Assembly (NCBI GenBank): GCA_900553035.1
Contig: USCC01000040.1
Location: 1-17,273, forward strand
Direction: 5' to 3'
Source of the DNA: an uncultured Rhodospirillaceae bacterium
GTDB taxonomy: Bacteria; Pseudomonadota; Alphaproteobacteria; CAAGCB01; CAG-977
DNA length: 17,273 bases
Below are positions 7,969-15,254 of this stretch, in pieces. How positions within the stretch are numbered: the stretch's first letter is position 1; every line of letters starts with the position of its first letter. The notes beneath the pieces were generated by a model, which had not been told where the DNA came from, ran no database searches, and worked only from the letters and a program-made list of their open reading frames with translations. A program made the position numbers and the translations under genes.

Positions 7969-8772
7969 TCAGACTTCCTTGTCTTCGGCTTCGGCGGCTT
8001 TTTCACCATCGGAGTCTTCGTTGACTTCGACTTCTTCAACAACGGTTTCCTGAGCACCCAGATCGACGCCGGCCTTGGCCATTTCCTCCTGGATACCGTC
8101 CAGAACGGAACCCGCGATCAGGTCGCAGTACAGGTTGATGGCACGGATTGCGTCATCGTTGCCCGGAACCGGATAATCAATATTGTCGGGATCCGAATTG
8201 CTGTCGCAGACGGCGACAACGGGGATGCCCAAACGGCGCGCTTCGTGCAGAGCCAGATCTTCCTTGATCGTGTCAATGACGAAAATCAGGTCGGGACGAC
8301 CGCCCATTTCCTTGATGCCGCCCAGGGAACGATCCAGCTTTTCACGCTCGCGGGCAATGTTCAGCTTTTCCTTCTTCGTCAGGGCTTCAAATTCGCCTTT
8401 TTCCTGCTTCGCGTCAATTTCCTTCAGACGGCGAATCGACTGGGAAACGGTTTTCCAGTTCGTCAGAGTGCCGCCCAGCCAGCGGTGGTTGACATAATAC
8501 TGACCACAGCGTTCGGCCGCTTCGCGGATCGGGGTCTGCGCCTGGCTTTTCGTGCCGACGAAAAGAACGCGACCGCCCTGAGCCGCAACGTCGCGGACAG
8601 CCTGCATCGCGCGGTAAAGCATCGGAACCGTCTGCTGCAGGTCAATGATGTGAACGCTGTCGCGCGTGCCGAAGATGAACGGTTTCATTTTCGGGTTCCA
8701 GCGGCGCGTGTTGTGACCAAAATGAACGCCCGCCTCAATCAGCTGGCGCATGGTAAATGTCGGAAGAGCCAT
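7969..8772 (-). CDS. rpsB: 30S ribosomal protein S2
   Basis: Structural protein of the small ribosomal subunit, one of the last to join. The 267 residues show the S2 hallmarks: GVHFGHNTRRWNPKM near residues 15-29, HIIDLQQT, GRVLFVGTK, NHRWLGGTLTNW, and further on GGRPDLIFVIDT and the P-G-N-DDAIRAI segment. A strongly acidic tail (about residues 240-267) extends past the E. coli length, a common feature of alphaproteobacterial S2. AGAGGA lies before the ATG. It has its own upstream promoter candidate and a folded leader, which fits known S2 feedback control of rpsB-tsf in E. coli. Confidence 0.98.
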   Translation of the reverse strand: MALPTFTMRQLIEAGVHFGHNTRRWNPKMKPFIFGTRDSVHIIDLQQTVPMLYRAMQAVRDVAAQGGRVLFVGTKSQAQTPIREAAERCGQYYVNHRWLGGTLTNWKTVSQSIRRLKEIDAKQEKGEFEALTKKEKLNIAREREKLDRSLGGIKEMGGRPDLIFVIDTIKEDLALHEARRLGIPVVAVCDSNSDPDNIDYPVPGNDDAIRAINLYCDLIAGSVLDGIQEEMAKAGVDLGAQETVVEEVEVNEDSDGEKAAEAEDKEV

Positions 8773-8803
8773 AATAAATCCTCTTGTTTTCCGGTTAAAC
8801 CTC

Positions 8804-8871
8804 CGCAGGCGGTGTTATCGGGTATCCCGACACCGGAACGGCATGCCAAAAGCGCACCGTCTGTGCCTGCG
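8804..8871 (-). promoter_or_regulatory. Structured rpsB 5' leader, candidate S2 autoregulatory element
   Basis: On the minus strand the outer stem CGCAGGC (8871-8865) pairs with GCCTGCG (8810-8804). Inside it are a bulged hairpin, CGGTGT (8835-8830) with ACACCG (8815-8810) topped by CGGG (8829-8826) and CCCG (8822-8819), and a weaker ACGG/CCGT stem, giving a three-way-junction shape. The outer and bulged stems compete for base 8810. The element lies between the candidate transcription start near 8880 and the ribosome site, where S2-responsive leaders lie in other bacteria. The pairing is visible; the regulatory role is inferred. Confidence 0.5.
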
Positions 8872-8886
8872 TGTGAAATCAGGATT

Positions 8887-8915
8887 GTTTTAATCTGTTT
8901 CGGCCGTTTTGGCAA
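8887..8915 (-). promoter_or_regulatory. Candidate sigma-70-type promoter of rpsB-tsf
   Basis: TTGCCA (8915-8910, five of six to consensus), a 17-base spacer and TAAAAC (8892-8887, four of six). It would start transcripts near 8880, leaving a leader of about 108 nt before rpsB. It lies immediately after the stop of the preceding gene. The same arrangement is found before proS. Confidence 0.55.
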
Positions 8916-8918
8916 TAG

Positions 8919-9728
8919 CTAAATCGATTCTTTTTTATCCGCTCCCAACACCTCATTCCGGCGCAGAAGCGAATAGGCATAAGACATGAACGCCGCCTGA
9001 AAGAAACACGATCCGAACAGCCCGAGGATCGAAACATACATCAGCACAAAGTCCGAAAAGGCGCCGAACGGCAGAAGTTTCCGCAGAAAATATCCGGTAA
9101 GAACACTGATTGCCAAAGGCGCCATCAGCACCAGGACGTAATAGACGCACAGGGACAGGCCAATACCCGAAGTCATCCGCCACGCCTGGGACAGACCGAC
9201 CCGGTCTCTGGCCACGGTCGCGGGCAGAACGGGGAACAGGCGGATCACGAAATACGGCATGCAGAAAACCGCCAGAAGAAAAGCGTGAGCCGACGTCAGC
9301 GTCGGGGTCGGCATGAAAATCTGCACCAGAGCGTAAAGCGCGAAAAGCGTCACTTCCGACAACACAAAGCCGCACATCATTATTTCGGCGAAACGAAGCA
9401 GGTATCTCAGCTCTGTCCTATCGAAACGGGTAATGAAATATTTTCCGTCATCACCGTAGAACACGACGCGGTGCACCTTGACCATTTCAAGCGTGAAGAT
9501 GATCAGCAGGAACAGAAACATTGTCACGGCGTACGGATAATTCACATCAATACCCGGCCGCGCCTCTTCAGTCAGCGTGTAGGGCTCAATCAGCGCCATC
9601 ACAGCCCCCAGAATCAGAAGCGCCGCGGGCCACATGGTCAGACGCCGGAACCTTTTTCCGTCCGAAAAAACAAAGGAAAACGTCTGCCCCAGCAGTTGGA
9701 AAAAGGAAATCCGAGAAGAATCCATCAT
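8919..9728 (-). CDS. Polytopic inner-membrane protein of unknown function
   Basis: I do not recognise a characterised family. The 269-residue protein has about six hydrophobic segments (near 32-50, 66-84, 112-139, 146-166, 188-213, 225-252), a short polar N-terminus and a charged C-terminus, and no signal peptide, catalytic motif or nucleotide-binding loop. The stretch from R163 to G190 (RLFPVLPATVARDRVGLSQA, then W183 and TSG) resembles a motif in many uncharacterised alphaproteobacterial membrane proteins that I remember loosely as glycerophosphodiester-phosphodiesterase-membrane-domain-like; that link is weak. The start codon overlaps the dnaE stop (ATGATG, with ATG at 9728 or 9725), so translation is probably coupled to dnaE. 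It is the last gene before the rpsB promoter. Confidence 0.85.
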   Translation of the reverse strand: MMDSSRISFFQLLGQTFSFVFSDGKRFRRLTMWPAALLILGAVMALIEPYTLTEEARPGIDVNYPYAVTMFLFLLIIFTLEMVKVHRVVFYGDDGKYFITRFDRTELRYLLRFAEIMMCGFVLSEVTLFALYALVQIFMPTPTLTSAHAFLLAVFCMPYFVIRLFPVLPATVARDRVGLSQAWRMTSGIGLSLCVYYVLVLMAPLAISVLTGYFLRKLLPFGAFSDFVLMYVSILGLFGSCFFQAAFMSYAYSLLRRNEVLGADKKESI

Positions 9729-12700
9729 ATATCCCTTACTTCAAGAACGCCGGGAACGGCCCTTAGTTCGGAAATGATATCCGCCGTCAGAGTATACTTT
9801 TTTTCAAGGGGAATATCCACTTCCCATTTATCGACTTGCACGGCAAACAGAATCCGGCTCCGGCCGGAGGCGGCTCTGTCCAGGATTTCTCTGATTTTCG
9901 GAAGGCATTCCTCACACCCGAACACCACCACGATGCCGGCCGCCATTTTTGAAATGACATCGTCCAGCATTTCGGCCCGCTGGAGAATCATCCGCGGCTC
10001 ATCCGCGCCCTCTTCCCGCTCGGCATTCAGCGTAATCAGCAGAGGCTGGCCGGATTTCAGCATCTCCCGCGTCGCCGCGAGTGTTTCGGAAAAGACGGCG
10101 AACTCAAAACTGCCGGAAGAATCCGAGGCCGCGACAAAGGCGTATTTGCTTCCCTTCTGGCTGATCCGTTCCCGAACATTGTTGATAATGGCCGCAATTT
10201 TCGAGCGGGACGAGCCGGCCATCGCCACCATCCGGACAATATCCGCATATGTGTCGGCGCGCAGGCGCTCCAGACTTTTGCCATACCCGTCAAGCGGATG
10301 CGCCGACAGGTAAAAGCCGATGGCCTCGGCTTCCATCTTCAGCTTTTCGACCAAAGGCCATTCCATAACCGGCGGCAGTCTGATGTCGGCCGCCTCTTCA
10401 ACCCCGCCGAACAGGTTGATCTGAGAACTGCGGCGCTCCTCACCTGCCGCCACGGCATGTTGCATCACCAGGTCAAGATTCCCGTGAATCAAAGCTCGGT
10501 TGGGTTCCAGTCCATCAAAGGCTCCGGCTTTGATAAGGCTTTCCATGCACTTCCGGTTGACCTGGCGCGTATCAACGCGGCGGATGAAGTCGGACAGTGA
10601 TTTGAATTTTCCGTTTTTCTCACGTTCCTCAACAACCGAAGCCATCGCCGACGCGCCGACGCCCTTAACCGCCGAAAGGGCATAGCGGACCGCGCCGTGC
10701 TCGACGGAGAAATCAATTTCCGCATGATTGACATCAGGCGGCAGAAGCTCAATGTTCAAACGGCCCAGCTCCCGCTTGAACTGCGCCAGTTTATCCGTGT
10801 TCTGTTTATCATAGGTCATGGTCGCCGCCATGAATTCGACGGGGTAATGCGCCTTCAGATAAGCGGTCTGATACGCGATCAGGGCATAGGCGGCTGCATG
10901 GGATTTGTTGAAACCGTATTCCGCGAATTTGGCCATGCGGGCAAAAATCATTTCCGCATTGTCGCGCTTTACGCCGTTTTTCACCGCGCCTTCAACGAAA
11001 ATGGCCTGCTGCTTGTCCATTTCCTCTTTTTTCTTTTTCCCCATCGCCCGGCGCAACAGGTCAGCGCCGCCCAGCGTATAACCCGCCATTTTCTGGGCGA
11101 TCTGCATCACCTGTTCCTGATAAATCATGATGCCGTAGGTTTCCCTGAGGATATCCTCCAGCATCGGATGCATGTAGTCGGGCTTTTCCTTGCCGTGTTT
11201 GCGGTTGATGTAGCTTGGGATGTTGTCCATCGGACCGGGACGGTACAGGGACACAATCGCGATGACGTCCTCCAGGGTATCCGGCTGCAGGTCGCGCAGG
11301 ACTTTGCGCATCCCCGCACTTTCCAGCTGGAACACGCCGTCCGTTTCCGCGCGGTGGAGAAGTTCGTATGTTTCCCGGTCGTCCAGCGAAATTTCCGATA
11401 TGTTGAGGTCTATGCCGCGCCGGCGTACCATTTTGACCGCCTCGGCAATGACGGTCAGCGTTTTCAGTCCGAGAAAGTCAAACTTCACCAGCCCGGTTGA
11501 TTCGACGAACTTCATGTTGTACTGCGTCACCGGCATGTCCGAAGACGGATCGCGGTAAACCGGCAGGATCTGATCAAGCGGCCTTTGCCCGACGACGACG
11601 CCGGCCGCGTGGGTGGAAGCGTTGCGGTACAGGCCTTCCAGCTTTACCGCGATGTCCATCAGAAGATCAACCTGCGGGTCGGCGAGGCGTTGTTTTTTAA
11701 ACTCGGGTTCCAACTCGAACGCTTCGTTCAGCGTAATGCCGATCGTGTTCGGCACCAGCTTTGACAGGCGGTCAACGGCGCTGTAATTCATCTGCAGGAC
11801 GCGGCCGACGTCGCGGATGACCGCCTTGGCCTGCAGTTTACCGAACGTAATGATCTGCGCGACGCTCCCAAGACCGTATTTATGCCGGACATATTCAATC
11901 GTTTCACCGCGGCGATCCTGGCAGAAGTCAACGTCAAAGTCCGGCATGGACACACGTTCCGGATTCAGAAACCGTTCAAACAGCAGGTTGAAACGCAACG
12001 GGTCAAGGTCGGTAATCGTCAGCGACCAGGCCACAACCGAGCCTGCGCCGGAACCGCGACCCGGCCCGACGGGGATGCCGTGCGCCTTTGACCACTGGAT
12101 AAAGTCGGAAACGATCAGGAAGTAGCCCGGAAAATCCATCTGGATGATAATGCCAAGCTCGTATTCCAGGCGTTCGGTGTATTTCCGGGTTAAAGCTTCC
12201 TTTTCCGCTTCGTCCATACCTTCCCGGAACACATGCACTTCCAGACGTTTTTTCAGTCCGGTTCGCGCACGTTCGACCAGGACGTCGGCTTCGGTCTTGT
12301 CGCCGCAGTCCGGGTAACGGGGCAGCGCCGGAGGCACCTTTTCAACCATAAATCCGCAACGCTTCGCCACGACCAGCGTGTTTTCAACGGCCTCGGGCAA
12401 ATCGGCGAACAGCTTCTTCATTTCATCGGGCGATTTGAAGTAATGCTCAGGCGTCAGACGACGGCGGTCGTTCACCGTCACATACGTTTTTTCGGCAATG
12501 CAGATCAGCGCGTCGTGCGCTTCATACATGTCTGCCGTCGGGAAAAAGACTTCGTTCGTCGCGACAAGCGGGATGTCGTACTTGTACGCCCAGTCAATCA
12601 GGGTTTCCTCAATCTGCGCTTCGGAATCAAGCCCGTGACGCTGTATTTCCATATAAAGACGCTGCGGGAAGGCTCCCATCAAAAGCTTGAGTGCTTCCTC

Positions 12701-13213
12701 CGCCTTTTCGGTCTTGCCTTCCAGAAGCAGGCGTCCGACCGGCCCCGAACAGCCGCCCGTCAGACAGATCAGGCCGTCGGTGCGTTCTTTCAGAAAATCG
12801 AATTTCACATGCGGTTTCGCCGGGGGTTCCGTATCCATGTAGGCGTGCCACGACAGCTTGAGCATATTGTCGTATCCTGTCCGGTTCTGTACCAGAAGGA
12901 CAATGCTGTCCGGGTTCATCAGGTCTTTGGCCGAAGTGAAACGGCGGTCGTCAAGCCCCATGTCAACGGCCGTCTGAGAACCGATAATCGGCTGAATACC
13001 GTGGTCGGCGCATTCCTGAGACATTTCAAACGCACCGAACATGTTGCCGGAATCCGTCATGGCCGCCGCCGGCATCCGGTATTTTTCGCACAGACTGACC
13101 AGCTTTTTGACCTTGACGGCCCCCTCAAGCAAAGAATATGCCGTATGAATGCGCAGGTGTACAAACTCCGCATGCGCCGGTTTCGGCTCTGTCTTCGCTT
13201 CCTCTTCCGCCAT
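9725..13213 (-). CDS. dnaE: DNA polymerase III alpha subunit
   Basis: Replicative polymerase catalytic subunit, cytosolic, working with the beta clamp and epsilon exonuclease. The 1162 residues match DnaE1. The N-terminal PHP domain opens with FVHLRIHTAYS (17-27); its metal ligands are eroded (R21 where active PHP domains have His, and MTDSGN where they have TDHGN), so it is probably not a proofreading nuclease. The palm carries PDFDVDF (424-430) and the third catalytic aspartate in KFDFLGLKTLT (D579). The finger and helix-hairpin-helix regions follow (SAVKGVG). QINLF (931-935) matches the beta-clamp-binding pentapeptide, and an OB fold lies near 1000-1035. I choose ATG 13213, with AGGG seven bases upstream; a TTG at 13219 would place that site too close. 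It begins 9 nt after lolD and its stop overlaps the next gene. Confidence 0.98.
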   Translation of the reverse strand: MAEEEAKTEPKPAHAEFVHLRIHTAYSLLEGAVKVKKLVSLCEKYRMPAAAMTDSGNMFGAFEMSQECADHGIQPIIGSQTAVDMGLDDRRFTSAKDLMNPDSIVLLVQNRTGYDNMLKLSWHAYMDTEPPAKPHVKFDFLKERTDGLICLTGGCSGPVGRLLLEGKTEKAEEALKLLMGAFPQRLYMEIQRHGLDSEAQIEETLIDWAYKYDIPLVATNEVFFPTADMYEAHDALICIAEKTYVTVNDRRRLTPEHYFKSPDEMKKLFADLPEAVENTLVVAKRCGFMVEKVPPALPRYPDCGDKTEADVLVERARTGLKKRLEVHVFREGMDEAEKEALTRKYTERLEYELGIIIQMDFPGYFLIVSDFIQWSKAHGIPVGPGRGSGAGSVVAWSLTITDLDPLRFNLLFERFLNPERVSMPDFDVDFCQDRRGETIEYVRHKYGLGSVAQIITFGKLQAKAVIRDVGRVLQMNYSAVDRLSKLVPNTIGITLNEAFELEPEFKKQRLADPQVDLLMDIAVKLEGLYRNASTHAAGVVVGQRPLDQILPVYRDPSSDMPVTQYNMKFVESTGLVKFDFLGLKTLTVIAEAVKMVRRRGIDLNISEISLDDRETYELLHRAETDGVFQLESAGMRKVLRDLQPDTLEDVIAIVSLYRPGPMDNIPSYINRKHGKEKPDYMHPMLEDILRETYGIMIYQEQVMQIAQKMAGYTLGGADLLRRAMGKKKKEEMDKQQAIFVEGAVKNGVKRDNAEMIFARMAKFAEYGFNKSHAAAYALIAYQTAYLKAHYPVEFMAATMTYDKQNTDKLAQFKRELGRLNIELLPPDVNHAEIDFSVEHGAVRYALSAVKGVGASAMASVVEEREKNGKFKSLSDFIRRVDTRQVNRKCMESLIKAGAFDGLEPNRALIHGNLDLVMQHAVAAGEERRSSQINLFGGVEEAADIRLPPVMEWPLVEKLKMEAEAIGFYLSAHPLDGYGKSLERLRADTYADIVRMVAMAGSSRSKIAAIINNVRERISQKGSKYAFVAASDSSGSFEFAVFSETLAATREMLKSGQPLLITLNAEREEGADEPRMILQRAEMLDDVISKMAAGIVVVFGCEECLPKIREILDRAASGRSRILFAVQVDKWEVDIPLEKKYTLTADIISELRAVPGVLEVRDI

Positions 13214-13220
13214 GTCCAAG

Positions 13221-13224
13221 CCCT
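13221..13224 (-). promoter_or_regulatory. Ribosome binding site fixing the dnaE start
   Basis: AGGG overlaps the lolD stop codon and lies seven bases before the ATG at 13213. It favours that ATG over the in-frame TTG at 13219. Confidence 0.65.
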
Positions 13225-13984
13225 AAATAAAACGCTGTTTGAACGCGATACGTCCGCTCATCCCCAGCGTGTCCATCTCTTCAAGACGGCCGTCGCGCAG
13301 GGCGATTTTACGATCCATCCGGTCCGCCAGTTCGGGATTATGTGTGGCAATCAGTGCCGACAGCCCTGTTTCGCGGACAATTTCCACCAGAACGGAAAAA
13401 ACGCTTTCCGACGTTATCGGGTCAAGGTTTCCCGTCGGTTCGTCGGCCAGAAGCATATGGGGCTTGTTCGCCAGAGCACGTGCGATGGCGACGCGCTGAG
13501 CCTCGCCGCCGGACAGCTGGGACGGCCGGTGCTTCATCCGATCTTTCAGCCCCATCTTTTCCAGAAGGAAGGCCGCGTAATCGGCGGCATATTTCTTTTT
13601 AATCCCGGCAATCAGTTGTGGAATCATGACGTTTTCCAATGCCGTGAACTCGGGCTGAAGATTATGGTTTTGATACACGAAGCCCAGATATTCACGGCGC
13701 ATTTTCGTACGTGTGTCATCGTTCATGTCACTGCACGGCGCACCGCTCAGGAACACTTCGCCTTCATCGGGCGGTTCCAGCAGGCCGCAGACATGCAACA
13801 TTGTCGATTTTCCCGCGCCGGACGGTCCGACCAGAGCAACCATCTCTCCCTGCCGTATGGTCAGGTCAATGCCGCGCAGAACGTCAATGACGTCGCGACC
13901 CTGGTTGTAATGCCGCCGGACGCCGCGCAGGACAAGCACCGGGACCGACGACATGCTGACAGACATTTCATGCGTATCATTCAT
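13223..13984 (-). CDS. lolD: Lipoprotein-releasing ABC transporter ATPase
   Basis: Powers extraction of outer-membrane lipoproteins from the inner membrane and their transfer to LolA. The 253 residues show all ABC elements: Walker A GPSGAGKST (53-61), Q-loop glutamine (Q105), signature LSGGE (157-161), Walker B LLADEP (178-183), D-loop NLD and switch histidine H215. The arrangement and the neighbouring permease place it in the LolD/MacB group. The ATG at 13984 overlaps the lolC stop by eight bases and has GGAGG nine bases upstream. The frame is open further to 14044, but that adds 20 basic residues encoded inside lolC with no family match. Confidence 0.95.
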   Translation of the reverse strand: MNDTHEMSVSMSSVPVLVLRGVRRHYNQGRDVIDVLRGIDLTIRQGEMVALVGPSGAGKSTMLHVCGLLEPPDEGEVFLSGAPCSDMNDDTRTKMRREYLGFVYQNHNLQPEFTALENVMIPQLIAGIKKKYAADYAAFLLEKMGLKDRMKHRPSQLSGGEAQRVAIARALANKPHMLLADEPTGNLDPITSESVFSVLVEIVRETGLSALIATHNPELADRMDRKIALRDGRLEEMDTLGMSGRIAFKQRFI

Positions 13985-15227
13985 AACGGAGCGCCTCCAC
14001 CGGATCAAGTTTTGCGGCGCGCCACGCCGGATAGATCGTCGCACCGAACGACAGCGCCAGAGCCATCAGGACGACGGAAACGACCTCGACCGGATTGACT
14101 TCGGCCGGCAGTTTGGAAAGGAAATAGATTTCGGCGGAAAACAGGTCTGTCCCTGTCAGGCTCTGCAGGAACTGACGGATGTTTTCAATATTGTCGCACA
14201 CCAGAAGCCCCAGAAGCACGCCGCATGCCGTCCCGATGACGCCGACGGCCGCACCGCTCATGAAAAAAACCCGCATGACCATGCCGCGCGTCGCGCCCAT
14301 GGTGCGCAGGATGGCAATATCCCGACCCTTGTCCTTCACCAGCATGATCAGACCCGAAATCATGTTGAACGCCGCCACGACAATAATCAGCGTCAAAATC
14401 AGAAACATGACGTTGCGTTCCACCTGAATGGCGTTGAAGAACGTCGCGTTTGAACGCTGCCAGTCATAAATGCGCACGCCCGGCCCCAAAATCCCCGCCG
14501 CATTCATCTGTACGTCGCCGACGCTGTCGGGATTATCGACAAAGACCTCAAGGTTCGTCACCGCATCCTTCATGTCAAAGAATTTCTGCGCTTCGTTCAT
14601 CGGCATGAAGATGAAATTGGCGTCGTACTCATACATGCCGACGGAAAAAGTGCCGCCGACCGTGTACGAACGCATGCGCGGAACCGTTCCGAAAGCCGTC
14701 ACCGTCCCTTTCGGAGAAATCAGTGTAATGTCCTCGCCGACGTATATGCCGAGCTTCTGTGCCAAACGGTCGCCGACAAACACGGTGTTGGGCTGTGAAA
14801 ACCCGGCCAGAGAACCGCCCTGAATCCCCTGTACCAGAATGTCGCGGCGGGCGAAGTCCTCGGGTTTCACACCCCGGACGATGGCGCCCTGCGCACTGCG
14901 TACGGAGCTGACCATCACCTGCCCCTCAATCATCGGCATGACAAGCCGGACACCTTTAATCGAGCGCATTTTACGAGCCAGGCTTTCATAATCACCCAGA
15001 ACATTCCCCTGAACAGCATAAACACCCATATGACCGTTCAGCCCCAGAACGTGGGAAAGGAGTTCTTGCCGAAAGCCGTTCATGACGGCCATGACAATAA
15101 TCAGGGTCGCAACGCCCAGCAGAATGCCCAGAAACGAAAAAAAGGCAATGACCGAAACGAAGCCTTCTTTTCGCCGCGCCCGTAAATACCGGAACGCCAG
15201 CATCCGTTCAAAAGTTGAAAAGAACAT
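13977..15227 (-). CDS. lolC: Lipoprotein-releasing ABC transporter permease, LolC/LolE family
   Basis: Inner-membrane permease of the Lol system, partner of the adjacent lolD product. The 416 residues have the family topology: an N-terminal cytosolic stretch (ALRYLRAR-like, here LAFRYLRARRKEGF, 10-23), a first membrane helix (about 24-49) leading into VMAVMNGFRQEL, a large periplasmic domain (about 55-260), then three C-terminal membrane helices with the LRTMGAT coupling region and the closing WRAAKLDPVEALRYE. Only one permease gene is present, so it may act as a homodimer, unlike the LolC-LolE pair of E. coli; a second copy elsewhere cannot be excluded. I use ATG 15227, six bases after GGGG and 27 nt after proS. 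The upstream TTG at 15251 has no ribosome site. Confidence 0.93.
   Translation of the reverse strand: MFFSTFERMLAFRYLRARRKEGFVSVIAFFSFLGILLGVATLIIVMAVMNGFRQELLSHVLGLNGHMGVYAVQGNVLGDYESLARKMRSIKGVRLVMPMIEGQVMVSSVRSAQGAIVRGVKPEDFARRDILVQGIQGGSLAGFSQPNTVFVGDRLAQKLGIYVGEDITLISPKGTVTAFGTVPRMRSYTVGGTFSVGMYEYDANFIFMPMNEAQKFFDMKDAVTNLEVFVDNPDSVGDVQMNAAGILGPGVRIYDWQRSNATFFNAIQVERNVMFLILTLIIVVAAFNMISGLIMLVKDKGRDIAILRTMGATRGMVMRVFFMSGAAVGVIGTACGVLLGLLVCDNIENIRQFLQSLTGTDLFSAEIYFLSKLPAEVNPVEVVSVVLMALALSFGATIYPAWRAAKLDPVEALRYE
13994..13998 (-). promoter_or_regulatory. Ribosome binding site fixing the lolD start
   Basis: GGAGG lies within the 3' end of lolC, nine bases before the ATG at 13984. It supports the 253-residue LolD over the longer reading to 14044. 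Confidence 0.75.
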
Positions 15228-15254
15228 CCTATTCCCCGCCGTTTTAATCAATTA

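Noticed and set aside
7921..8922. Open frame of 333 codons on the plus strand over rpsB
   Set aside because: It is a mirror of the certain S2 gene and crosses the rpsB leader and promoter; no ribosome site or domain supports it.
13985..14044. Twenty-residue extension of LolD
   Set aside because: It lies inside lolC, is Arg-rich without family similarity, and the ATG at 13984 has a strong GGAGG site.
12233..14098. Long open frame of 621 codons on the plus strand, antisense to dnaE and lolD
   Set aside because: It is rich in Arg, His, Gln and Phe, has no family features, and lies opposite two certain genes. Codon bias of the sense genes keeps the antisense frame free of stops.
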